Below are positions 24,810 to 32,671 of a DNA stretch of 64,000 nt, piece after piece (positions within the stretch are counted from its first letter, which is position 1; each line of letters starts with the position of its first letter). This DNA is from Streptomyces griseorubiginosus (lineage in GTDB: Bacteria; Actinomycetota; Actinomycetes; Streptomycetales; Streptomycetaceae). Where the stretch lies: positions 186,001 through 250,000 of the forward strand of contig NZ_KQ948745.1 in the NCBI RefSeq assembly GCF_001514195.1. The letters run 5' to 3'. Position numbers and translations under genes: made by a program. A model generated the notes under the pieces. That model was not told where the DNA came from. It did no database searches and worked only from the letters and a program-made list of their open reading frames with translations.

Positions 24810-25454
24810 TCAATTTCCGGGACCTGTACCCGGAACCTGCCTGCCGGCGCGGGCCCGCTGCCAGCGTCTGAGCAGTCCGTCCGGCACCTCTTCCGCGGTG
24901 AGCGCGAACACGAGATGGTCCCGCCAGGCCCCGTCGATGTGGAGATAGCGCGGCCGCAGCCCCTCCTCGCGGAATCCGAGTTTCTCCACGACCCGTCGGC
25001 TCGGTCCGTTCTCCGGGCGAATGCAGACCTCGATGCGGTGCAGACCGACGGTGCGGAAACAGTGGTCCACGACGAGCGCCACGGCGGTCGGCATCACCCC
25101 GCGCCCGGCGACCGACTGGTCCACCCAGTAACCGACGTGCCCCGAGCACATCGAGCCCCAGGTGATTCCGGCGACCGTCAACTGCCCGACCAGCTGTCCC
25201 TGGTACTCGATGACGAACGGCAGCATCCGGCCGGCGTTCGCCTCGGACCTGAGGTGGCGGACCATCTGCCGGTAGGTCGGCCGGTGCGCGATCGGACCGC
25301 TCGGCGTGGGCGGCGGAATCGTCGCCTCCCAGGGGCGCAGCCAGTCCCGGTTGCGCCGGTTGACCTCACGCCACAGGCGTTGGTCGCGCATCCTTATCGG
25401 CCTCAGGACGACGTCGCCGTCCGCCAGTACGACGGGCCATGACGGGCTGTTCAG
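24810..25454 (-). CDS. rimJ: RimJ/RimL-type GNAT acetyltransferase, probable CTG start
   Basis: Acetyltransferase related to ribosomal-protein N-acetyltransferases. Motif A is V-G-Y-W-V-D-Q-S-V-A-G-R-G-V-M-P, followed by I-R-P-E-N-G-P-S-R-R-V-V-E-K-L-G-F-R-E-E-G. The first ATG (25391) would cut off the beta-strand that opens the GNAT fold. The upstream frame reads L-N-S-P-S-W-P-V-V-L-A-D-G-D-V-V-L-R-P-I, which is clearly part of the domain, and contains no ATG, GTG or TTG. The best start is CTG at 25454. It overlaps the mog stop as CTGA and has GAGGGGGG six bases upstream. The full protein is then 214 aa. Confidence 0.8.
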   Translation of the reverse strand: MNSPSWPVVLADGDVVLRPIRMRDQRLWREVNRRNRDWLRPWEATIPPPTPSGPIAHRPTYRQMVRHLRSEANAGRMLPFVIEYQGQLVGQLTVAGITWGSMCSGHVGYWVDQSVAGRGVMPTAVALVVDHCFRTVGLHRIEVCIRPENGPSRRVVEKLGFREEGLRPRYLHIDGAWRDHLVFALTAEEVPDGLLRRWQRARAGRQVPGTGPGN

Positions 25455-25957
25455 CTCGCACCCCCCTCGCCGGAGCCGGGTCTGGCGTGGTCGCCGCCGC
25501 GGATCTGGTCGACGGCGTGCTTCAACAGGGGCTCCAGGACGGCGAGTCCGTCCTTCACCCCGCCGCTGGAGCCCGGCAGGTTGACGATCAGTGTGCCGGC
25601 CGCCACTCCGGCCAGGCCCCGGGAGAGCGCGGCGGTGGGCACCTTGTCCCGCCCGAAGGCACGGATGGCCTCCGCGATGCCGGGCACCTCGTACGCGATC
25701 ACCGCGCGGGTCGCCTCGGGGGTGCGGTCGGTGGGTGAGATGCCGGTGCCGCCGGTGGTGACGACGACGTCGTAGCCCGCTTCGACGCCCGCGCGCAGGG
25801 CGGCTTCCACGGGGTCCCCGTCGGGGACGACCTGCGGGCCGTCGACCGCGAAGCCGAACCGCTTCAGGCCGTCGGCGATCAGCGGGCCGCCCTTGTCCTC
25901 GTAGACACCGGCGGCGGCCCGGTTGGAGGCGGTGACGACGAGAGCCCGGTACGTCAT
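25451..25957 (-). CDS. mog: Mog/MoaB-type molybdopterin adenylyltransferase
   Basis: 168-aa enzyme of molybdenum-cofactor synthesis that adenylylates molybdopterin before metal insertion by MoeA. The MPT-binding core V-V-T-T-G-G-T-G-I-S-P-T-D-R-T-P-E-A is at residues ~64-82, and N-L-P-G-S-S-G-G-V near 135 closes the site. It overlaps moaC by 4 bp upstream and rimJ downstream. The ~20-residue tail (G-G-D-H-A-R-P-G-S-G-E-G-G-A-S) is extra. Confidence 0.92.
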   Translation of the reverse strand: MTYRALVVTASNRAAAGVYEDKGGPLIADGLKRFGFAVDGPQVVPDGDPVEAALRAGVEAGYDVVVTTGGTGISPTDRTPEATRAVIAYEVPGIAEAIRAFGRDKVPTAALSRGLAGVAAGTLIVNLPGSSGGVKDGLAVLEPLLKHAVDQIRGGDHARPGSGEGGAS

Positions 25958-26433
25958 GACCGGCTCCAGTCGCCCGACTTGCCGCCCGTCTTCTCCTCCA
26001 CCCGCACGTCCGTGATGACCGCTCCCTTGTCGACCGCCTTGACCATGTCGATCACGGTGAGCGCGGCGACGGAGACCGCGGTGAGGGCCTCCATCTCGAC
26101 ACCCGTGCGGTCCGTGGTCTTCACGGTGGCGAGGATCTCCACGGCGTCGTCCGCGACCGACAGATCCAGTTTCACACCCGACACCGACAACGGGTGGCAC
26201 AGCGGGATGAGGTCCGGGGTGCGCTTGGCGCCCATGATCCCCGCGATCCGCGCGGTGGCCAGCGCGTCACCCTTGGGGACGCCCTCGCCGCGCAGCAGCT
26301 CGATCACCCGGGGCGAGACGAGGACCCGCCCGCTCGCGCGCGCGGTGCGTGCGGTGACGTCCTTGCCGGATACGTCGACCATGCGGGCGGCACCCGCTTC
26401 GTCGATGTGCGTCAGTCGGTCCTGCGTACTCAT
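25954..26433 (-). CDS. moaC: Cyclic pyranopterin monophosphate synthase MoaC
   Basis: Second step of molybdenum-cofactor synthesis, making cPMP from the MoaA product. The 159-aa protein contains the diagnostic L-I-P-L-C-H-P-L and the catalytic M-E-A-L-T-A-V-S-V-A-A-L-T-V-I-D-M-V-K. Start ATG 26433. Coupled to mog by an ATGA overlap and 61 bp downstream of glp. Confidence 0.95.
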   Translation of the reverse strand: MSTQDRLTHIDEAGAARMVDVSGKDVTARTARASGRVLVSPRVIELLRGEGVPKGDALATARIAGIMGAKRTPDLIPLCHPLSVSGVKLDLSVADDAVEILATVKTTDRTGVEMEALTAVSVAALTVIDMVKAVDKGAVITDVRVEEKTGGKSGDWSRS

Positions 26434-26494
26434 GGTTGTGCGTCGCTCCCGGTCCCGGCGTTGTGCGCGACACGGTACCGCCAACCTCGGGTGC

Positions 26495-27826
26495 TCAGCC
26501 GAGCAGGACCACTTCGACCTCGGTGCCCGGCTCCACGGACTCGACGTCCTCCGGTACGACGATCAGCGCGTCGGCCTGCGCGAGGGCGGCGACCAGGTGG
26601 GAGCCCGCGCCGCCGACGGGGGCGACCGTGCCGTCGCCGTCGGCGTACGCACCGCGCAGGAACTGCCGGCGGCCCTTGGGCGAGCTCAGCGCCTTGTCCG
26701 CCCTCAGGGTGGCCCGGGTCCGCGGGCGGTGGAGGTCGTCGAGACCCATGAGGGCGCGGATAGCGGGGCGGACGAACAGCTCGAAGGAGACGTACGACGA
26801 CACCGGGTTGCCGGGCAGGGCGAGCAGCGGGGTGTGGTCGGGGCCGATGGTGCCGAAGCCCTGGGGCTTGCCGGGCTGCATGGCGAGCTTGCGGAAGTCG
26901 ACGCCGCTGCCTGGTTCGTCCTCGTCGCCCACGGAGGTCAGCGCCTCCTTGACGACGTCGTAGGCCCCGACGCTCACGCCGCCCGTGGTGACCATGAGGT
27001 CGGCGCGGACGAGCTGGTCCTCGATGGTGGAGCGCAGGGTCTCGGCGTCGTCGGCGACGGCGCCCACCCGGTAGGCGATGGCGCCGGCGTCCCGGGCGGC
27101 GGCGGTGAGGGCGAAGCTGTTGGAGTCGTAGATCTGGCCGGTGCCGAGGCTCTCGTCGGGCTGGACGAGTTCGCTGCCGGTGGACATGACGACCACGCGC
27201 GGGCGCGGCCGCACGCGGACGGTGCCGCGGCCGATGGCGGCGAGCAGGGCGATCTGGGGCGGACCGAGGACCGTGCCGGCGTCCAGAGCGCGGTCACCGG
27301 CCCGGACGTCGCTGCCCTGGGCGCGTACGTGCGCGCGTGCCTCCGCGGACCGGTACACGTGCACGTGCCCCTCGGCGCCCTCGGGGGCGAGGCTGCGGGC
27401 GCGCATCCCGGTGACCGGGCCCTCGCCGAGGCCGCCGTCGGTCCACTCGACGGGGACGACGGTCTCGGCGCCGGGCGGCAGCGGGGCGCCGGTCATGATG
27501 CGGGCGGCCTGGCCGGGCCCGACATGGAGCAGGTCGACGGCCTGGCCCGCCGCGACGTCCCCGACGACGTCGAGGACGGCCGGGAACTCCTCGCTCGCGC
27601 CCGCCACGTCCGCGACCCGTACCGCGTACCCGTCCATGGAGCTGTTGTCGAACGGCGGGAGGGACACCGGGACCGTGACGTCCTCGACCAGGACGCAGCC
27701 CTGGGCGTCGAGCAGTTGCAGCTCGATGGGTTCGAGGGGGCGGACGGTCGCGAGGATGTCCTCCAGGTGTTCGTCCACCGACCAGAGGTCGTCCTGGTCG
27801 GCGGGACGGGGCGCGGCGCTGCTCAA
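26495..27826 (-). CDS. glp: MoeA / gephyrin-like protein Glp
   Basis: 443-aa molybdopterin molybdenumtransferase homologue. Domain order is that of MoeA: N-terminal linker, S-M-D-G-Y-A-V motif near residue 66, molybdate domain with T-T-G-G-V-S-V-G-A-Y-D near 280, and C-terminal beta barrel with A-L-P-G-N-P-V-S. It has a TTG start (27826) with AGGGA five bases upstream, next to the galU stop. In Corynebacterium the paralogue at the equivalent locus (Glp) binds FtsZ and a membrane receptor. The presence of sepX four genes downstream suggests the same dual role, but enzymatic MoeA activity is equally possible. Confidence 0.88.
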   Translation of the reverse strand: MSSAAPRPADQDDLWSVDEHLEDILATVRPLEPIELQLLDAQGCVLVEDVTVPVSLPPFDNSSMDGYAVRVADVAGASEEFPAVLDVVGDVAAGQAVDLLHVGPGQAARIMTGAPLPPGAETVVPVEWTDGGLGEGPVTGMRARSLAPEGAEGHVHVYRSAEARAHVRAQGSDVRAGDRALDAGTVLGPPQIALLAAIGRGTVRVRPRPRVVVMSTGSELVQPDESLGTGQIYDSNSFALTAAARDAGAIAYRVGAVADDAETLRSTIEDQLVRADLMVTTGGVSVGAYDVVKEALTSVGDEDEPGSGVDFRKLAMQPGKPQGFGTIGPDHTPLLALPGNPVSSYVSFELFVRPAIRALMGLDDLHRPRTRATLRADKALSSPKGRRQFLRGAYADGDGTVAPVGGAGSHLVAALAQADALIVVPEDVESVEPGTEVEVVLLG

Positions 27827-27830
27827 ATCC

Positions 27831-28733
27831 CTACATCTCCTCGGCTACGAAGCTGCGAAGCCAGGTCCGGAACTCCGGGCCCAGGTCTTCACGTTCGCAC
27901 GCGAGTCTGACAATGGCACGCAGATAGTCGCCGCGGTCACCGGTGTCATAGCGGCGGCCCTTGAAGACCACGCCGTGCACCGGGCCGCCGACCGTCTCGT
28001 CCTGGGCGAGCTGCTGGAGGGCGTCCGTGAGCTGGATCTCGCCGCCGCGGCCGGGCTCGGTCTTGCGCAGTATCTCGAAGATGTGCGGGTCGAGGACGTA
28101 GCGGCCGATGACCGCGTAGTTCGAGGGGGCGTCGGCCGCGTCCGGCTTCTCGACGAGACCGCCGACCTTGACGACGTCGCTGTCCTCGGTCTCGGCCACG
28201 ACGGCACAGCCGTAGAGGTGGATCTGCTCGGGGGCGACCTCCATGAGCGCGATGACGCTGCCGCCGTGCTGCTCCTGGACCTCGATCATCCGCTGGAGGA
28301 GGGCGTCGCGGGCGTCGATCAGGTCGTCGCCGAGGAGGACGGCGAAGGGCTCGTGGCCCACGTGGGGGGCCGCGCACAGGACGGCGTGGCCGAGGCCGCG
28401 GGGGTCGCCCTGGCGGACGTAGTGCATGGTGGCGAGGTCGCTGGACTCCTGGACCTTGGCGAGCCGGCCGGCGTCGCCCTTCTTCTGGAGGGCGGACTCG
28501 AGCTCGTAGTTGCGGTCGAAGTGGTCCTCCAGGGGCCGCTTGTTGCGTCCCGTGATCATGAGGACATCGTCGAGGCCCGCCGAGACGGCCTCCTCGACCA
28601 CGTACTGGATCGCCGGCTTGTCGACGACCGGCAGCATCTCCTTGGGAGTGGCCTTGGTTGCCGGCAGGAAGCGGGTGCCGAGCCCGGCTGCCGGGATGAC
28701 AGCCTTGCTGATCCGAGGGTGCGACAGAGTCAT
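27831..28733 (-). CDS. galU: UTP-glucose-1-phosphate uridylyltransferase
   Basis: Makes UDP-glucose for cell-wall, trehalose and exopolysaccharide synthesis. The 300-aa protein starts K-A-V-I-P-A-A-G-L-G-T-R-F-L-P-A-T-K, the nucleotidyltransferase signature, and has V-D-K-P-A-I-Q-Y-V-V-E-E, G-R-N-K-R-P-L-E-D-H-F-D and V-E-K-P motifs of GalU. Start ATG 28733. First gene of the block galU-glp-moaC-mog-rimJ-sepX, five bases before glp. Confidence 0.97.
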   Translation of the reverse strand: MTLSHPRISKAVIPAAGLGTRFLPATKATPKEMLPVVDKPAIQYVVEEAVSAGLDDVLMITGRNKRPLEDHFDRNYELESALQKKGDAGRLAKVQESSDLATMHYVRQGDPRGLGHAVLCAAPHVGHEPFAVLLGDDLIDARDALLQRMIEVQEQHGGSVIALMEVAPEQIHLYGCAVVAETEDSDVVKVGGLVEKPDAADAPSNYAVIGRYVLDPHIFEILRKTEPGRGGEIQLTDALQQLAQDETVGGPVHGVVFKGRRYDTGDRGDYLRAIVRLACEREDLGPEFRTWLRSFVAEEM

Positions 28734-28825
28734 GGCCGCAACCCTATCCGGTGCCTTTGCCTGGAATCTGAGGCTCCGGTTAATAAGCTCTCATATGAGC
28801 GTATTGAAAGGGTACGGGTGCAACT

Positions 28826-29449
28826 TTGAGCCACATCGGACGTCCCACCAAGCCTGACAAGCAAGGGTTGCGGCGAGAATACCTGGCGGTGAGGAGCAGG
28901 TTGACGGCCGATGACGTGCGGGAAGCCGCCTCCGCGCTGTCCGGCCGGGCCCTGGGCCTGCCCGAGCTGGCGCAGGCGCGCACGGTCGCGGCGTACGTCT
29001 CCGTCGGGAGCGAGCCCGGCACCCTCACGCTGCTGGACGCGCTGCGCGAGCGGGGCGTGCGCGTCCTGCTGCCCGCCCTGCTGCCGGACAACGACCTGGA
29101 CTGGGGCGCCTACACCGGCGAAGGCTCGGTCGCGCGGGTCCAGCACGGGGGAAAGATGGCACTCTTCGAGCCCGCCGGCGAGCGCCTGGGCCCGGACGCG
29201 GTGACCGGCGCCGACGTGGTGCTGCTGCCCGGCCTCGCGGTGGACGGGCGCGGGATGCGCCTGGGGCGCGGCGGGGGGTCGTACGACCGGGTGCTCGCGC
29301 GCCTGGAGCGCGCGGGCGCACGACCGGCGCTGGTGGTGCTGCTGTACGACACCGAGGTCGTCACCGAGGTCCCGGCGGAGGCGCACGACCGGCCGGTGCA
29401 CGTGGTGGTGACGCCGTCGGGCGTGCGCCGCTTCCCCGCCCCGGAGTGA
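28826..29449 (+). CDS. 5-formyltetrahydrofolate cyclo-ligase
   Basis: ATP-dependent conversion of 5-formyl-THF to methenyl-THF. The 207-aa protein contains K-Q-G-L-R-R-E-Y-L near the N-terminus, the substrate loop E-P, and the hallmark G-L-A-V-D-G-R-G-M-R-L-G-R-G-G-G-S-Y-D-R. The apparent start is TTG at 28826 with only a weak AAAGGG 13 bases upstream, so the exact N-terminus is uncertain. It is divergent from galU and ends before a strong terminator. Confidence 0.93.
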   Translation: MSHIGRPTKPDKQGLRREYLAVRSRLTADDVREAASALSGRALGLPELAQARTVAAYVSVGSEPGTLTLLDALRERGVRVLLPALLPDNDLDWGAYTGEGSVARVQHGGKMALFEPAGERLGPDAVTGADVVLLPGLAVDGRGMRLGRGGGSYDRVLARLERAGARPALVVLLYDTEVVTEVPAEAHDRPVHVVVTPSGVRRFPAPE

Positions 29450-29477
29450 CCGGCCCGGCATGGCCGCCCCGGCATGA

Positions 29478-29517
29478 GCAAGGGCCCCTCCACGCGCGTG
29501 CGTGGAGGGGCCCTTGC
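29478..29517. terminator. Strong bidirectional hairpin terminator
   Basis: Perfect 18-bp arms (GCAAGGGCCCCTCCACGC and its complement) around a GCGT loop, between the convergent cyclo-ligase and penicillin acylase genes. Confidence 0.92.
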
Positions 29518-29536
29518 TTCGGTCCTGCGGCCGTCC

Positions 29537-32407
29537 CTACGGCTTCAGGACCAGGGTGTCGCTCGTGCTCTTGTCGACGGCCGCGTCCGAGAAGGACCAG
29601 TCCAGCAGCTCGCCCTTGGCCCACTTGCCGGTCTGGTCGGTGTAGTGCGCGCTGTAGGCGTGCCCTGAGGCCCCGGTGAGGTTGATCCACTTCGACTTGT
29701 CGAGGTCGCCGAGGTTGACCACCATGCGCATCGACGGCACCCAGACGACGCCGTAGCCGCCCGCAGCGTTCCAGCCGGTGGCGTTGACCGTGGCCTCGCC
29801 GCCGCTGAGCTTCCAGGGGCCCCGGTTGAGCGCGTACTGGACGATGTCGGGGCCCTCGATGCCCAGGGTCTGGTTCTTCAGGAACAGGCGGTGCAGCCGG
29901 CCCCAGCTCCAGGTGTCGATGTCCTTGCCGAGCTTGGCGGTCAGCTCCCAGCGGGCGTCGATCATGGCGCGCTTGAACAGTTCGTCGCGGTTGGTGGCCG
30001 CGGGCCGGTCGCCGACGCCCTTCGGGGTCTTCCACCAGTCGCTGTTCTGGTCGTTCATGAGGTTGCGCACGACCTCGAACCAGCGGTCGCCGCCGTCCGG
30101 CTGCGCCTCGTCGGCGTCGCGCTGACCGCACTCGCGGACCTTCTGCGTCTCGTCCACGGGCCCGGTGCTGTTGACCGGGTCGACCCACAGGCACTGGCCC
30201 TTGACCCGCAGCTCCTTGGGCAGCTTGTTGCCGAAGGCGAGCTTGAGGATGTTGCGCCAGACCGCGTTGAAGTAGGCGGCCGCCGCCGAGTCGGCGTCCT
30301 GGGTGTAGTCCCAGCCCTCCAGCAGCTCCTGCGCCTGGCGGACTTCCTTGTCGTCCATGTCGATCTTCAGCAGCTTGGGGACCAGCAGCTTGGCGATCTC
30401 GCTGCTGTTGTCGAGCTGCATCTGGCGCATGTCGTCGGTGGAGATCTTGCCGCCGCCCTTGATCTTCTGCTCGATCAGGTCGGTGATGCGCTGGCTGCGG
30501 GTGCCGTAGCCCCAGTCGGTGGTGAGCGTGTAGGGGTACTTGTCCTTGTCGACCACGGCCTGGTTGGCGGTCACGATGTAGCCGCGCGACGGGTTGTACT
30601 CGTAGGGCAGCTCGTCCTGCTGGATGTACTTGCCGGTCCAGCGGTACTTCGGGTCCCAGCCGGGCGCCGGGAGGGAGCCGTCGTCGCCCTTGGCGCGGAT
30701 CGGGATGCGGCCCGGCAGGGTGTAGCCGATGTTGGTGGCGTCGGCGTAGACGAGGTTCTGGGACGGGACGTCGAACAGGGCCGCCGCCGCGCGGAAGTCG
30801 CTCCAATTGGACGCCTTGTCCATCGCGAAGACGGCGTCCATGGTGGTGCCCGGGTCCAGCGCGGTCCAGCGCAGGGCGACGCCGTAGCCGTCGCCCCGGT
30901 CGGGGGCCGCGTTGTCGACGGTCGCCTTCCTGCCGACGTTCACCAGCTCGTCGGAGCGGTCGGAGAGCAGGGGGCCGTTGTTGGTCTCCCGGACGACGAT
31001 CTTCTTGGAGGCGCCGCCGGCGACCTTGATGGTCTCCTCACGCGTGGTGAAGGGAACCGTCTTGCCGTCGTACAGGTAGCCGTCCCCGGAGAGCTTCTCC
31101 AGGTAGAGGTCGGTGACGTCGACGCCGGAGTTGGTCATGCCCCAGGCGATCTTCCCGTTGTGGCCGATGACCACGCCGGGCATGCCCGCGAAGGTGTAGC
31201 CGGTGACGTCGTACTGGCACTTGCTGGACAGGCTCCGGCAGTGCAGGCCCATCTGGTACCAGACGGACGGCAGCGAGGCCGACAGGTGCGGGTCGTTGGC
31301 CAGCAGCGGGTGCCCGGTGATGGTGTGCTCGCCCGCCACGACCCAGGAGTTGGAGCCGATGCCCTGTCCGTTCACGCCGACGGCGGTCGGGACGTTGTTC
31401 AGGACCTCGGAGAGGCCCGACAGCTGGCTCTGGAGGGCCGAGGCGGCCGTACCGGAGCCGACGGAGGACGACGTGCCGGTGGTACCGCCCAGAGACGTCC
31501 CCGTGCCGCCCGTGGAGGTCCCGGTACCGCCCGTGGACGTCCCGGTGCCCCCGGTCGACGTCCCGGAGCCGCTCGTGGAGCCGCCGGAGCCGGACAGGCC
31601 GTTGTCCTTGGAGCTGCCGTTCTGCTCGAACGTCCCGGTGAGCTCGTTGTACTGGCCCTCCTGGACGATCGCCTTGTTCCGGCTGTACGGGTACTGCGGG
31701 TACAGGTCGGCGATCTGCTTCGGGCCGAGGCGGCTGGTCATCAGGGCGCGGTCGATCTCGTCCTTGACGTTGCCGCGCAGGTCCCAGGCCATCGCCTTCA
31801 GCCAGGCGACGGAGTCGACCGGGGTCCACTGCTCGGGCTTGTAGTCGTTGACGAAGCCGAGCGCCGCGTACTCCAGGGAGATCTGCTTGCCGCTCTTGCC
31901 CTTGAGGTAGGCGTTGACTCCCTTGGAGTAGGCCTGGAGGTACTTCTTGGTGGAGGCCGACAGCTTGGTGTCGTACTCCTTCTTCGCCACCCGGTCCCAG
32001 CCCATGGTGCGCAGGGCCTCGTCGTCGTCGACCGTCCCCTTGCCGAACATCTCCGACAGCCGCCCGGCGGTCAGGTGCCGGCGTACGTCCATCTCGTAGA
32101 ACCGGTCCTGCGCCTGGACGTAGCCCTGCGCCATGAACAGGTCCTCGTCGGAGGAGGCGTAGATCTGCGGGATGCCGTAACTGTCGCGTTTGACGTCGAC
32201 CGGGCCCGACAGGCCCTGGAGCTCGACGGAGCCCTTGGTCTGCGGGAACGACGCGCGCACGGTGCTCACCGACCAGTAGCCGCCGTAGGCGACAGCGCCG
32301 ACGAGGGCCAGGACGAGGACCAGCACGATCAGACGGGCTCTGCGCCCCTTCTTCCTGCCGGACTTGCCGGGCTGCTGACCCGAGGAGGCGGTGGTGGTGG
32401 GGGGCAT
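29537..32407 (-). CDS. Penicillin acylase family Ntn hydrolase, membrane-anchored
   Basis: 956-aa precursor of the penicillin/acyl-homoserine-lactone acylase family. A basic N-terminus and a helix at ~26-45 export or anchor it. The alpha chain runs to about residue 351. The autocatalytic nucleophile is Ser352 at the start of S-N-S-W-V-V-A-G-E-H. Downstream L-L-A-N-D-P-H-L and N-S-G-V-D-V-T-D-L-Y are conserved. Before the cleavage site lies a ~50-residue Gly/Ser/Thr insert built from G-T-S-T-G-G-T repeats, lying in the spacer that is normally removed. Start ATG 32407. Substrate (penicillins, acyl lactones or peptides) unknown. Confidence 0.9.
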   Translation of the reverse strand: MPPTTTASSGQQPGKSGRKKGRRARLIVLVLVLALVGAVAYGGYWSVSTVRASFPQTKGSVELQGLSGPVDVKRDSYGIPQIYASSDEDLFMAQGYVQAQDRFYEMDVRRHLTAGRLSEMFGKGTVDDDEALRTMGWDRVAKKEYDTKLSASTKKYLQAYSKGVNAYLKGKSGKQISLEYAALGFVNDYKPEQWTPVDSVAWLKAMAWDLRGNVKDEIDRALMTSRLGPKQIADLYPQYPYSRNKAIVQEGQYNELTGTFEQNGSSKDNGLSGSGGSTSGSGTSTGGTGTSTGGTGTSTGGTGTSLGGTTGTSSSVGSGTAASALQSQLSGLSEVLNNVPTAVGVNGQGIGSNSWVVAGEHTITGHPLLANDPHLSASLPSVWYQMGLHCRSLSSKCQYDVTGYTFAGMPGVVIGHNGKIAWGMTNSGVDVTDLYLEKLSGDGYLYDGKTVPFTTREETIKVAGGASKKIVVRETNNGPLLSDRSDELVNVGRKATVDNAAPDRGDGYGVALRWTALDPGTTMDAVFAMDKASNWSDFRAAAALFDVPSQNLVYADATNIGYTLPGRIPIRAKGDDGSLPAPGWDPKYRWTGKYIQQDELPYEYNPSRGYIVTANQAVVDKDKYPYTLTTDWGYGTRSQRITDLIEQKIKGGGKISTDDMRQMQLDNSSEIAKLLVPKLLKIDMDDKEVRQAQELLEGWDYTQDADSAAAAYFNAVWRNILKLAFGNKLPKELRVKGQCLWVDPVNSTGPVDETQKVRECGQRDADEAQPDGGDRWFEVVRNLMNDQNSDWWKTPKGVGDRPAATNRDELFKRAMIDARWELTAKLGKDIDTWSWGRLHRLFLKNQTLGIEGPDIVQYALNRGPWKLSGGEATVNATGWNAAGGYGVVWVPSMRMVVNLGDLDKSKWINLTGASGHAYSAHYTDQTGKWAKGELLDWSFSDAAVDKSTSDTLVLKP
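31496..31579. repeat. Four 21-bp in-frame repeats in the penicillin acylase gene
   Basis: Units 31496-31516, 31517-31537, 31538-31558 and 31559-31579 each encode a G-T-S-T-G-G-T-like heptapeptide. They lie in the flexible segment just before the autocatalytic serine. The 7-residue period means copy-number change would not shift the frame. Confidence 0.8.
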
Positions 32408-32577
32408 CGCTGTCCTTGCTGTCCTAACGCGAGCGGCAGGGCGGGCTGGTGCATTCGGCTCAGAACCTGCGTGACGCAGGCTCTGCGCGCTGGAGCAACC
32501 ATAGGCGCAGCGCCTGAGGGCACTTGACGCGGAGTCGGGAACCAACGCGGACGAGCGTTCGATCTTGCCTCGCCGAG

Positions 32578-32599
32578 CGTCAAGAAATCGTCAAGAGTT
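32578..32599. promoter_or_regulatory. 11-bp direct repeats upstream of the antiporter gene
   Basis: CGTCAAGAAAT and CGTCAAGAGTT follow each other with an exact 11-bp period, one helical turn. The site lies in the 264-bp gap between the divergent acylase and antiporter genes. Such tandem 11-mers are typical of response-regulator sites (PhoP boxes have this period), but the sequence does not closely match the PHO box. Confidence 0.35.
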
Positions 32600-32671
32600 A
32601 GGTAAGGTAACGAAGTACTTGGATGCGGAGTCCCACCACTTCGTGTCCTATGTACGTGAGCTCCCGCGCGC

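Noticed and set aside
32598..32616. TTAGGTAAGG resembling the left half of a DmdR/IdeR iron box upstream of the antiporter
   Set aside because: The right half does not match the consensus (TTAGGTTAGGCTAACCTAA-like) and no iron gene is adjacent.
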